From assembly GCA_963833495.1 (NCBI GenBank), contig CAWHYJ010000022.1, forward strand, positions 41,161 through 105,160: 64,000 nucleotides of DNA. The letters are read 5' to 3'. Shown here piece after piece: positions 35,833 through 43,869 of the stretch. Each line of letters opens with the position of its first letter. The first letter of the stretch is position 1. The position numbers and the translations under genes are program-made. A model generated the notes under the pieces. The model had not been told where the DNA came from. It made no database searches and saw nothing but the letters and a program-made list of their open reading frames with translations. Origin of the DNA: Fodinibacter sp963833495. GTDB taxonomy: Bacteria; Actinomycetota; Actinomycetes; Actinomycetales; Dermatophilaceae.

Positions 35833-36813
35833 TCATCGACCGGACGGAACCGCCTGCTCCCGGTCGCCCGTCGCCACGGCCTGCGGCGACCGCGGTCGCC
35901 GGTTGATGACGTACGCCGCACCGAGCACGATGACGAAGCCCACGACCTGCCACGGCCCGAGCCGCTCCCCCAGCACGAGCACGCCCAGCACGACGGACAC
36001 CACGGGGATCAGGTAGGTGATCGTCGAGCCGATCACCGGCCCGGCGCCGCGCACCACGTCGAACTGCAGGGTGTAGGCGAACCCGGTGCCGACCAGGCCG
36101 AGCACGAGCACGCACACCAGCGGCAGCCAGAACCAGGTGCCGGCGTCAGGGGCGTCGTAGGACCAGATCGCCGCCAGCCCCTCCGGCTGCAGCAGCGCCC
36201 ACCCGAGCACCACCGGCACCATCAGCACCAGCGCGGTGAGCAGGGTTGCGGCCGGCTGGGAGAGACCACCCAGGTCGACGCCACTCAGGAAGCGCCGGTT
36301 GTAGGTCCAGCCGATGCCGTAGCTCGCGCCACCGGCCAGGGCCATCGAGAACCCGACGAGGTCGGGCCGGTCGACGGAGGTCCACGGCTGCATGATCGTG
36401 ACCACGCCGAGGAAGCCGACGCCCACGGCCACGAGCCGCCGCCCGGTGACCCGCTCCCCGGGCAGGATCGCCATGGTGGCCAGCACCGTGGCGATCGGCG
36501 TTGCGGCGTTGCCGATGCCGGCCAGCGCCGAGCTGATCCGGGTCTCGGACAGCGCGAAGAGCGTGAACGGCAGCGCGCCGAGGAAGAACCCGCACACGAA
36601 CAGGTGGCCCCACACCCGCCGCCCGGTGGGCAGGTGCCCGCCCCGCGCCAGCAGCAGCAGCATGAGGACGGCCGCCCCCGACAGGATGCGCAGCCCCGAG
36701 ATCTGCACCGCCGACAGCGACTCGAGCCCGACCTTCATCAGCAGGAAGCTCGAACCCCAGATCAGCACCAGGGCGACGTACTTCACCTGCCACGGCACGC
36801 GGGTCTGTGTCAC
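35833..36813 (-). CDS. EamA/DMT family transporter
   Basis: 326 residues with ten membrane helices in two EamA repeats (first WQVKYVALVLIWGSSFLLMK; second starting near 150, LVGFSMALAGGASYGIGWTY). LIPVVSVVLGVLVLGERLG near the end is the usual final-helix signature. Such proteins export amino acids, nucleobases or other metabolites; the substrate is unknown. GTG 36813 overlaps the stop of the MetE-like gene upstream, so both belong to one minus-strand unit with the DUF1272-PNPOx gene. Confidence 0.9.
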   Translation of the reverse strand: MTQTRVPWQVKYVALVLIWGSSFLLMKVGLESLSAVQISGLRILSGAAVLMLLLLARGGHLPTGRRVWGHLFVCGFFLGALPFTLFALSETRISSALAGIGNAATPIATVLATMAILPGERVTGRRLVAVGVGFLGVVTIMQPWTSVDRPDLVGFSMALAGGASYGIGWTYNRRFLSGVDLGGLSQPAATLLTALVLMVPVVLGWALLQPEGLAAIWSYDAPDAGTWFWLPLVCVLVLGLVGTGFAYTLQFDVVRGAGPVIGSTITYLIPVVSVVLGVLVLGERLGPWQVVGFVIVLGAAYVINRRPRSPQAVATGDREQAVPSGR

Positions 36814-37835
36814 GACGGCACCTCCTCACCGAGTCGGCGCGCGGTGTCGAGCGCCGCCCGTACAACGCCCTGGGCCCCCTGCGGCGTGAGCCCGGCGAGC
36901 CCGCAGGTCGGCGACACGACCAGCCCGCGCAGCGCGTCGGAGCCCAGCCCGGACCGCTCGAACCCCTCGAGCACGAGTGCCCGGGCACCCGCGTCGGTGC
37001 CGGACCCGTCGGTGGGCAGGGCGCCGACCCAGATGCCGGTGCCGGCGTCGAGGGTGGCCGCCACCGACTCCCAGCGGGCCGGCGTCGCGGCGGTGAGGTC
37101 GACCGCCAGCGCACCGGCGCCGGTGGCCCGCAGCAGCGGCAGGGGCGCGGAGGGAGAACAGCAGTGCACGACGGTCGGCCCGGCGTGCGCGGCCAGCACG
37201 AACTCCAGGCCGCGCATCACGACCTGCGGGTCGACCGCGCGCACCCGCCCGAACCCGGACGACGTGGGCAGCGACCCCTCGAGCACGGCCGGCAGCGACG
37301 GCTCATCGACCTGCAGCACGACCTCGGCCCCCGGCACCAGCCGCCGCACGTCGGAGACGTATGCCTGGATGCCGTCGGCGAGCGACGCGACCAGGTCGGC
37401 CACCGCTCCCGGGTCGGCCACGACCCGCTCGCCGCGGTTGAGCCGCAGCGAGGCAGCGAGCGTCCACGGCCCGGCCACCTGCACCTTGAGCGCGCCGACG
37501 TAGCCGTCGTAGGCCTCGGCGAGCTCGTCGAGGTCCTCACGGTGGAACGATGCAGCGCGCGCGGCATCCAGCCCCGGCCGGTCGACGAAGCGCCACCCGC
37601 TCGGCTGGAGGTCGACCGGCAGGTCGACGAGCAACCCGGCGGCTCGCCCGATGATGTCGGCTCCCGGCCCGCGGGCCGGGGTCTCGGGGCAGTGCGGCAG
37701 CCCCACTCCCTCGCCGTCGACGAGGAGGTCGCGCACCGTGCGCACCGCCTCGCGCGCCGACGTGCCCGGCCAGGACCCGATGCCGGTCGCCCGTACCGGC
37801 GCGACGACGGCATCCGGCACCGGCACCTGCGTCAC
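36810..37835 (-). CDS. MetE-like (cobalamin-independent methionine synthase family) protein
   Basis: 341 residues, only the size of the C-terminal catalytic barrel of MetE (full-length about 750). VRATGIGSWPGTSAREAVRT opens the barrel; AGPWTLAASLRLNRGERVV, VLQVDEPSLPAVLEG, TVVHCCSPSAPLPLL and VVSPTCGLAGLTPQGA supply the expected Glu/Asp and the zinc ligands His-Cys and the last Cys. 'Core-MetE' proteins of this size occur in several actinobacteria and use other methyl donors; the donor here is unknown. GTG 37835 (GTGA overlap with the upstream stop) or GTG 37844 is the start. Confidence 0.85.
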   Translation of the reverse strand: MTQVPVPDAVVAPVRATGIGSWPGTSAREAVRTVRDLLVDGEGVGLPHCPETPARGPGADIIGRAAGLLVDLPVDLQPSGWRFVDRPGLDAARAASFHREDLDELAEAYDGYVGALKVQVAGPWTLAASLRLNRGERVVADPGAVADLVASLADGIQAYVSDVRRLVPGAEVVLQVDEPSLPAVLEGSLPTSSGFGRVRAVDPQVVMRGLEFVLAAHAGPTVVHCCSPSAPLPLLRATGAGALAVDLTAATPARWESVAATLDAGTGIWVGALPTDGSGTDAGARALVLEGFERSGLGSDALRGLVVSPTCGLAGLTPQGAQGVVRAALDTARRLGEEVPS

Positions 37836-38749
37836 GGGGTCCACCGTTGCACCAGCGCTGTCACCGACGCCGGCACCGGCGTGCCGGCCTCGACCGACCA
37901 CGGCGCAGGCTCAGGAACACCGGCAACCACACGGAACGGCACGACCCCCGACCACGCGTCGGTCTCCTCCTCGGGCACCGAGGGGCCGCCGGAGCGCTCC
38001 TTGAGCAGCCAGCGGCCGGGCACGATCGGCAGCTCCATGGCGAGGGTGGCGACCTCCTCGCGGCGGTTCATGGCACGGACCTCGGCGGGCCGGCCCGGGA
38101 TCAGCCGCTCCGAGAGCAGCTCGAGCGCGGTGGTGCGCCCGGCGTCATCGAGCGGGGTGAGCTCGCCGTGGATGACGGCCGAGCGGTAGTTGGCCGACGA
38201 CTCGAAGGTGGTGTGCGCCACGACCAGCCCGTCGACGACGGTGACGCTGAGCACCGCCGGTGCCCCCGCGGCCACCTGGCGCAGCGCCCCGGCCCCGGTC
38301 GAGCCGTGCAGCAGGATGCGGTCGCCGGCGCGGGCGAAGAGCATCGGCACCACCCAGGGGCGGCCGTCGACCACGGTCGACAGGGTGCCGGCGAGCACCT
38401 CGTCGAGCAGGGCGTCGAGCGCCTCGCGCTCGGACCGCCCGCGCTCGGCGTGCCGGCGCAGGCGCTCGACCGGCGCGTCACCGCCCACCCGGCCGGCGTA
38501 GCCCGGCCCGGGGCACACGGCATCCGACACCACCCGCGTCGTGGATGCCGGGTGACGGGCCAGCGCGTCGCCCACCCGGGTGGGGCGCGGCATCAACGCG
38601 CCACCGCAGTTGGGGCAGGTGCGCTCGAGGTGCTCGGAGCAGCCGGCGCAGAAGGTGCACTCGAAGGAGCAGACCACCGCCCCCACGTCGTCGGCCGGCA
38701 GGTCGACGTCGCAGCACTCGCACCCTGGTCGCATCTCGAGCCCGCTCAC
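37832..38749 (-). CDS. DUF1272 zinc-ribbon fused to a pyridoxamine-phosphate-oxidase-like flavin-binding domain
   Basis: 305 residues from GTG 38749, behind AGGATGACGCG. Residues 6-60 match DUF1272: RPGCECCDVDLPADDVGAVV, CSFECTFCAGC and CPNCGGALMPRP, eight or more zinc-type cysteines. Residues 105-290 match the split-barrel FMN-binding PNPOx family (LSTVVDGRPWVVPMLFARAG, HGSTGAGALRQVAAGAPAVL, NYRSAVIHGELTPLDD). The two domains are normally separate proteins. It faces a MocR-type PLP-binding regulator across 161 bp, the regulator class that controls vitamin B6 genes, so a link to B6 or flavin handling is reasonable but unproven. Confidence 0.88.
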   Translation of the reverse strand: MSGLEMRPGCECCDVDLPADDVGAVVCSFECTFCAGCSEHLERTCPNCGGALMPRPTRVGDALARHPASTTRVVSDAVCPGPGYAGRVGGDAPVERLRRHAERGRSEREALDALLDEVLAGTLSTVVDGRPWVVPMLFARAGDRILLHGSTGAGALRQVAAGAPAVLSVTVVDGLVVAHTTFESSANYRSAVIHGELTPLDDAGRTTALELLSERLIPGRPAEVRAMNRREEVATLAMELPIVPGRWLLKERSGGPSVPEEETDAWSGVVPFRVVAGVPEPAPWSVEAGTPVPASVTALVQRWTP

Positions 38750-38852
38750 CGCGTCATCCTCTCGCGCCGCCCCGACAGGCGCGGCATCAGTCGTTCCACC
38801 GGAGCAGCGCGGCTCCGCGGGGCGTCGCCCCGGCACCAGTGAACGCCATGGA

Positions 38853-38904
38853 ACTGGACCTCGCCAAGATCCACTAGCGACCGGTTTCGCAGGACCAGTA
38901 TCCT
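38853..38904 (+). promoter_or_regulatory. Candidate MocR operator and leaderless promoter
   Basis: ACTGGACC (38853-38860) and GGACCAGT (38892-38899) are inverted copies with one mismatch, 31 nt apart. The second overlaps TATCCT (38899-38904), a -10 box ending 6 nt before the MocR ATG. MocR proteins often bind paired half-sites at their own promoters, so autoregulation fits. Confidence 0.45.
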
Positions 38905-38910
38905 CGACGG

Positions 38911-40335
38911 ATGCCGCGCACCCCACGCCCGGTCGACCTCGCCCTCGACGTCGCCGACGGCCCGGCCCCGCTGCGGCACCGGCTGGCCGACGCGGTGGTC
39001 GGCGAGCTGCGGGCGGGCCGGCTGCGCCCGGGTGACGCACTGCCGTCCACCCGGGCGCTCTCGAACGCGCTGGGCCTGTCCCGCGGGCCGGTGGTCGCGG
39101 CCTACGACGAGCTCGCCGCAGCGGGTTTCGTCGTCAGCCGGCCGGGCTCGGGCGCCGTCGTCGCGCCGGGTGCCGACCGGGCCGCTGCAGCCGGCGCCCT
39201 CACCCACGTGCACACCCCGCGAGGCCCGGGCGCCGGGCCCGAGCAGCGCCCGGCCGCACCGCCGCGCTGGGACCTGCGCCCCGGGCGGCCCGACACCTCG
39301 CTCGTCGACCCGGCGGCCTGGCGTCGGGCGTGGCGGGTCGCGGCGTCTGCGGTGCCCGGCAACGACGCCGGCGCCGGCCCGGCCCACGACCGACTGCGTC
39401 ACGTGCTCGCGGAGCACCTGCGCCGCAGCCGAGGGGTCGCGGTCGCCCCCGACGACCTGCTCGTCGTGCCCGGCGTCGGCGCCTCGCTGCGCGCCCTGCC
39501 CGCCGCACTGGGCCTGGTCGGCGCCACCGTCGCGCTCGAGGACCCCGGCTACGTCGAGGCCTGGACCGCCTTCTCCACGGAGGGCGTGCGGGTCGCCGCA
39601 GTTCCGGTCGACGGCGACGGGCTCGACCCCGCCCACCTCCCCCGGGGCGCCGTCGCCGCCTACGTCACCCCCTCGCACCAGTACCCCCTGGGGGCGCGGA
39701 TGCCGGTCACCCGCCGCGTGCAGCTGCTCGGGTGGGCGCGCCGCACCGACGCGCTGGTGCTCGAGGACGACTACGACGGCGAGTTCCGCTACGACGTCTC
39801 GCCGCTGCCGGCGCTGCGCTCGCTGCCCGGAGCCGAGGAGCACGTGCTCTACATCGGCACGGCATCCAAGCTGGTGGCACCCTCGCTGCGGGTCGCGTGG
39901 ATGGCGCCGCCGCGACGCCTGCGTGAGCGACTACGGCGCGAGCTCGAGTCGCGCGGGCTGGTCGTCAACGAGGTGACCGGGCTGGCGCTCGCCGAGCTCG
40001 TCGCGTCCGGCGCCCTGGCCGCCCACCACGCGCGCGCCTCCCGCACCTACGCCGCCCGGCGAGCGGCCCTGGTCACCGCCGTGGGCCGGCACCTGCCAGG
40101 CGCCAGGCTGGAGGGCGTCGACGCCGGGCTGCACGTGGTGCTGCGGCTGCCCGACGACGTCGACGACCTCGAGCTGGTCTCGCGGCTCGCGGAGCGGGGC
40201 CTGGCGGCCAGCCCGCTGTCCGCCTACGCGGTCGAGGCGCCGGTACGCGGGCTGGTGCTCTGCTACGCCGGGCTGCCCGAGACCCGGGCCGACGCCGCCG
40301 TGCGCACCCTGGCCGCGACCCTCGCGGGGCCGTGA
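38911..40335 (+). CDS. MocR/PdxR family regulator (GntR HTH with aminotransferase-like domain)
   Basis: 474 residues. N-terminal winged helix of GntR type (ADAVVGELRAGRLRPGDALP, then LSNALGLSRGPVVAAYDELA), a Pro/Gly-rich linker, then a fold-I aminotransferase domain with VTPSHQYPLGARM, LEDDYDGEFRYD and the PLP-binding K320 in YIGTASKLVAPSLRVAW. PdxR members activate pyridoxine synthesis genes when PLP is low. Its divergent neighbour is the DUF1272-PNPOx fusion, the most probable target. Confidence 0.93.
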   Translation: MPRTPRPVDLALDVADGPAPLRHRLADAVVGELRAGRLRPGDALPSTRALSNALGLSRGPVVAAYDELAAAGFVVSRPGSGAVVAPGADRAAAAGALTHVHTPRGPGAGPEQRPAAPPRWDLRPGRPDTSLVDPAAWRRAWRVAASAVPGNDAGAGPAHDRLRHVLAEHLRRSRGVAVAPDDLLVVPGVGASLRALPAALGLVGATVALEDPGYVEAWTAFSTEGVRVAAVPVDGDGLDPAHLPRGAVAAYVTPSHQYPLGARMPVTRRVQLLGWARRTDALVLEDDYDGEFRYDVSPLPALRSLPGAEEHVLYIGTASKLVAPSLRVAWMAPPRRLRERLRRELESRGLVVNEVTGLALAELVASGALAAHHARASRTYAARRAALVTAVGRHLPGARLEGVDAGLHVVLRLPDDVDDLELVSRLAERGLAASPLSAYAVEAPVRGLVLCYAGLPETRADAAVRTLAATLAGP

Positions 40336-40341
40336 CGCGAG

Positions 40342-40397
40342 GGCCAGGAACACCCGCGATGCGACCAGGATCACGCGCCAGCGGGGGTGTTCTGGCC
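40342..40397 (+). terminator. Long imperfect hairpin after the MocR gene
   Basis: GGCCAGGAACACCCGC at 40342 and GCGGGGGTGTTCTGGCC ending at 40397 pair with two bulges. Seven nt after the MocR stop; a terminator that separates MocR from the next operon. No T tract. A second hairpin (GGCACCGG/CCGGTGCC, 40459-40482) lies in the leader of the next gene. Confidence 0.5.
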
Positions 40398-40515
40398 GAC
40401 CTCGGTAGGAGCCCGCCGTGCGCGACAACTACAGTGCGTAGCAGGTCCATCCGGTGACGGCACCGGGACCCCCACCGGTGCCAGTCCGCGAGACCGTGCG
40501 CAGAAGGACGTTCGC

Positions 40516-41607
40516 GTGGCACAGCTGCTCATGACCGGCTTCCCCGGTTTTCTCGGATCCGCCCTGCTACCAAGGCTGCTCGCCCGACGGCCCGACACCG
40601 ACGCTGTCTGCCTGGTGCAGCCCCAGCACGCCGTGCTGGCGCGCTCCCGGGTCAAGGAGCTCGAGATCACCGACCCGCACACGATGGGCCGCATCCGGCT
40701 CGTCGAGGGCGACATCACGGTGGCCGGCCTCGGGCTGGGCACCGACGAGCGCCAGCGCCTCGACGACGTGCGCGAGGTGTGGCACCTCGCGGCCGTCTAC
40801 GACCTCGCCGTGGCACCGCAGATCGCCCGCCGGGTGAACGTCGACGGCACCACCAACGTGCTGGACTTCTGCCGCGAGCAGCCCCAGCTGCGCCGCCTGC
40901 AGTACGTCAGCACCTGCTACGTCAGCGGCCGCTACGAGGGCGAGTTCGCCGAGGACACCCTCGACGCCGGCCAGGTGTTCCGCAACCACTACGAGGAGAC
41001 CAAGTACAAGGCCGAGCTGCTCGTGCGCAAGGCGATGGCCGACGGCGTCCCCGCCACCATCTACCGCCCGGGCATCGTCGTCGGCGACTCCCAGACCGGT
41101 GCCACCCAGAAGTACGACGGCCCCTACTTCCTCGCGACCTTCCTCGCGCGCCAGGCCTCGATCGCGGTGGTCCCGGCCGTCGGGGACGCCGACCGGGTGC
41201 GGGTCTGCCTCGTGCCCCGCGACTTCGTGGTGGGCGCGATGGACGAGCTGTCGGTGCTCGAGGAGTCGGCCGGGCGCACCTACGCCCTCGTCGACCCCGA
41301 CCCGCCGACCGTGCGCGAGGTCGTCTCGACCTTCGCCCGGCACCGCGACACCAAGGTCGTCTGGATGCCGTTGCCGCTGGCTCCGGTGCACGCGATCGTC
41401 GAGTACGTCCCCGGCATGGAGCGGCTGCTCGGGCTGCCCGCCGAGGCCCTCGACTACTTCGCCTCCCCCACCACCTACGCGACGGCGAACACGACACGCG
41501 ACCTCACGGCATCCGGCCTGACCTGCCCGCCGTTCCAGAGCTATGCCGGACTCCTGCTCGACTTCATGCAGGCCCACCCGGAGTACGACGCCAACGCGAT
41601 GACCTGA
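40516..41607 (+). CDS. Thioester-reductase-like SDR (NAD_binding_4 / fatty acyl reductase type)
   Basis: 363 residues from GTG 40516, with AAGGACG 8 nt upstream. An extended SDR: LLMTGFPGFLGSALLPRLLA is the NAD(P)H-binding loop (residues 4-23), VWHLAAVYDLAVAPQIA and RRVNVDGTTNVLDFC follow, with the catalytic Y159-x3-K163 in NHYEETKYKAELLV and YRPGIVVGDSQTG. This pattern is that of the male-sterility/thioester-reductase group, which reduces acyl-CoA or carrier-bound acyl thioesters to aldehyde or alcohol. The next gene follows 24 nt later, so the two form an operon; see the AAR-like entry. Confidence 0.88.
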   Translation: MAQLLMTGFPGFLGSALLPRLLARRPDTDAVCLVQPQHAVLARSRVKELEITDPHTMGRIRLVEGDITVAGLGLGTDERQRLDDVREVWHLAAVYDLAVAPQIARRVNVDGTTNVLDFCREQPQLRRLQYVSTCYVSGRYEGEFAEDTLDAGQVFRNHYEETKYKAELLVRKAMADGVPATIYRPGIVVGDSQTGATQKYDGPYFLATFLARQASIAVVPAVGDADRVRVCLVPRDFVVGAMDELSVLEESAGRTYALVDPDPPTVREVVSTFARHRDTKVVWMPLPLAPVHAIVEYVPGMERLLGLPAEALDYFASPTTYATANTTRDLTASGLTCPPFQSYAGLLLDFMQAHPEYDANAMT

Positions 41608-41631
41608 GCACCACCCCCCTGGAAGGACACC

Positions 41632-43746
41632 ATGGCCCGCACAAGGACCCGACGCGCCGACCCACCCCTGGTGGTCGTCGAGATCAGCCTGGGCGCGTCC
41701 GAGCGCGACCACGACGTGACCGTGGAGTTCCTCGGTCGGCCGGTGCGCCTGCTGCGCATCGGCACCGACGGCGACCTGCGCACCGCCGAGACGCTGGTGC
41801 GCCGCTGGGTGCCACTCGCCGACGCCATCGCCGTCAACGGGGCCGCCGAGGCCCTGGCCACCGGCGCGCTCGACACCGACCCGGCCGAGGCGATCGCCCG
41901 GCTGAAGGCGGCCGCCGCCGACGGCACCGCCACCGACGGGCGGCGCCTGCACGAGGTGCTGCAGGAGTGGTCGGTGCGCTGGGTGCAGAACGAGATGCCC
42001 GGCTACTTCTCCAACGCCCGCACCATCGTGCTCGGGGTCGACCACGCCCGCACGGTGCGGGTGCTGCGCGAGTTCACCGACAACATCCACGTGCAGCGAC
42101 CTCCGACACCCGACGGCTGGGCCGGTCGGCTCTCCCCCGCCCCCGTGCTCGGCGCCACCGCCAACGCCGTCGCCTGGCCGCTGCGCCAGGTCAGCGCCGC
42201 CGTGCGCGAGGACACCTTCGTGCCCTCCGAGCTCGCCAACCGCTCCTGGCTGGCGCACCGCCCGGAGGACAGCGACGTGGTGGTCGCGAGCTACCACGAG
42301 CTCGTCACCTCCGGCTTCAGCGAGCTGCACGGGATGGCGGTCATCACGTCCGCCGTCACCGACGACCAGCTCGCCGACCTCGCCGCCCGCGACGTCGACC
42401 TCGTGGTCGACACCACGCCGCAGCCCTACGACGTCACCATCGACGTGGCCACCCTCGAGGCGATGATGCGCGCCACCGTGCGGGCCCCCGGCGGAGCCCC
42501 CGAGAGGCTCGACGACGACGACCTGCTCGAGATCATCCTCACCGCGGGTCTGGTGCCACGGCTGCTCGAGCCGAACGGGCCACGCCGGAAGAGCCGGTTC
42601 GCGTTCGTCATCCACCCGCTCTCGCAGCGGTTCTTCGCCAAGATCGAGCCGCTCGGCACGATCATGCGGGTCTCGCCCCAGCCCGTCACCAACGCCATCG
42701 AGAAGGCGATGGCCTACGCGCCGCCGATGGTCTACAGCCACGTCACCGGCATCACCTCACCGACCGGGGCCGAGGCGGAGGGCTGGCTCATCTCAGTGGG
42801 TGGCACCCCGAAGGAGATCCTCGCGCACGACCCGGAGTTCACCTACGAGAAGCTGCTGGTCGCCGCCGAGGTGGCGCGTGGCCTGGGCGCCCAGATCATG
42901 GGGCTGGGCGCGTTCACCAAGGTCGTCGGCGACGCCGGGGTGACCGTGGCACGCAAGTCGTCGCTGCCCATCACCACCGGCAACAGCTACAGCGCGTCGG
43001 GCGCCCTGTGGGCCGCCCACGAGGCGGTCGACCGGCTCGGCCTGCTCGAGCGGGGCGACGACGGCATCATCCACGGCCGCACCATGGTCGTCGGCGCGAC
43101 GGGCGCGATCGGGTCGGTCTGTGCGCGGCTGCTGGCCCTGGCCAGCGACGAGCTGTGGCTGGTCTCCCCCGAGACGGCCAAGCTGCTGGCCCTCAAGCAG
43201 GACATCGAGCGCGAGCACCCGCGCGCCGTCGTGCACGCTGCCGCGACCCCCGGCGAGCACCTGGCCGACATGGACGTCATCGTCACCGCCACCTCGGGCG
43301 CCGGCAAGCGCGTCCTCGACATCATGGACGTCAAGCCCGGCTGCGTCATCACCGACGTCGCGCGCCCGCTCGACCTCTCGGCGGAGGACGTCGCCAAGCG
43401 TCCCGACGTGCTGGTCGTGGAGTCCGGCGAGATCGAGCTGCCGGGGGACGACGTGAAGATGCGCGACATCGGCCTGCCCGACGGCGTCGCCTACGCCTGC
43501 CTGGCGGAGACGGTCGCCCTGGCCCTCGAGGGACGCTACGAGACGTTCACGGTGGGCCGGGCCATCGAGTGGGAGAAGGTCAAGGAGATCTACCAGCTGG
43601 GGCTTCGGCACGGCATGCGGCTGGCCGCGGTCTCCGGGGTCAACGGCGTCTACACCGACCAGGACTTCGCCCGAGTGCGGCAGCTCGCCCTGGCGGCACG
43701 GACCGGGAAGCGCGACGCGACAGGGGTCACCGCGACCCCGGCCTAG
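41632..43746 (+). CDS. AAR-like acyl reductase with a long N-terminal extension
   Basis: 704 residues. From about residue 322 it parallels cyanobacterial long-chain acyl-ACP reductase (about 340 residues): RFAFVIHPLS, ARGLGAQIMGLGAFTKVVGD, SLPITTGNSYSASGALW (compare FTTGNTHTAY), the NAD(P)-binding VVGATGAIGSVCARLL (V486-G494), CVITDVARPLDLS and YACLAETVALALEGRYETFT. C623 in the last segment aligns with the acyl-accepting cysteine of AAR, so chemistry may be conserved: acyl thioester to fatty aldehyde. Residues 1-320 resemble nothing I know and include a possible second Rossmann-like stretch (VVVASYHELVTSGFSELHG). No aldehyde-deformylating oxygenase is nearby. Confidence 0.8.
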   Translation: MARTRTRRADPPLVVVEISLGASERDHDVTVEFLGRPVRLLRIGTDGDLRTAETLVRRWVPLADAIAVNGAAEALATGALDTDPAEAIARLKAAAADGTATDGRRLHEVLQEWSVRWVQNEMPGYFSNARTIVLGVDHARTVRVLREFTDNIHVQRPPTPDGWAGRLSPAPVLGATANAVAWPLRQVSAAVREDTFVPSELANRSWLAHRPEDSDVVVASYHELVTSGFSELHGMAVITSAVTDDQLADLAARDVDLVVDTTPQPYDVTIDVATLEAMMRATVRAPGGAPERLDDDDLLEIILTAGLVPRLLEPNGPRRKSRFAFVIHPLSQRFFAKIEPLGTIMRVSPQPVTNAIEKAMAYAPPMVYSHVTGITSPTGAEAEGWLISVGGTPKEILAHDPEFTYEKLLVAAEVARGLGAQIMGLGAFTKVVGDAGVTVARKSSLPITTGNSYSASGALWAAHEAVDRLGLLERGDDGIIHGRTMVVGATGAIGSVCARLLALASDELWLVSPETAKLLALKQDIEREHPRAVVHAAATPGEHLADMDVIVTATSGAGKRVLDIMDVKPGCVITDVARPLDLSAEDVAKRPDVLVVESGEIELPGDDVKMRDIGLPDGVAYACLAETVALALEGRYETFTVGRAIEWEKVKEIYQLGLRHGMRLAAVSGVNGVYTDQDFARVRQLALAARTGKRDATGVTATPA

Positions 43747-43753
43747 GCACCAC

Positions 43754-43788
43754 GACGACACCCCCCGGTCCAGGGGTGGGGTGTCGTC
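43754..43788 (+). terminator. Strong hairpin after the AAR-like gene
   Basis: GACGACACCCC (43754-43764) and GGGGTGTCGTC (43778-43788), 11 perfect pairs around a 13-nt loop, 8 nt after the stop codon. G+C-rich without T tract. Confidence 0.6.
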
Positions 43789-43806
43789 AGGTGGCCGCAG
43801 GCACGA

Positions 43807-43848
43807 CACCGGGGCACCACCGACCAGCTGGTCGGTGGTGCCCCGGTG
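43807..43848. terminator. 42-bp perfect palindrome between convergent genes
   Basis: Two 21-bp arms, 43807-43827 and 43828-43848, are exactly complementary with no spacer; the centre is GACCAGCTGGTC. It lies between the AAR-like gene and the convergent pirin gene, beside the hairpin at 43754. Most likely a two-way terminator, although a perfect zero-loop palindrome of this length could also be a protein-binding site. Confidence 0.65.
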
Positions 43849-43869
43849 GTGGTTCCCGGATGGGTGCGG

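Noticed and set aside
40420..40515. Cobalamin-riboswitch-like stretch (GGTGCCAGTCCG) in the leader of the acyl-reductase SDR gene
   Set aside because: Only the short core resembles the B12 box; the surrounding conserved helices and the GCCACTG-type element are missing. A simple hairpin (40459-40482) explains the symmetry.
33658..43746. The acyl-CoA ligase (33658) and the acyl-reductase pair as one lipid operon
   Set aside because: Five kilobases, two minus-strand genes units and several terminators separate them; any link would be metabolic, not transcriptional.
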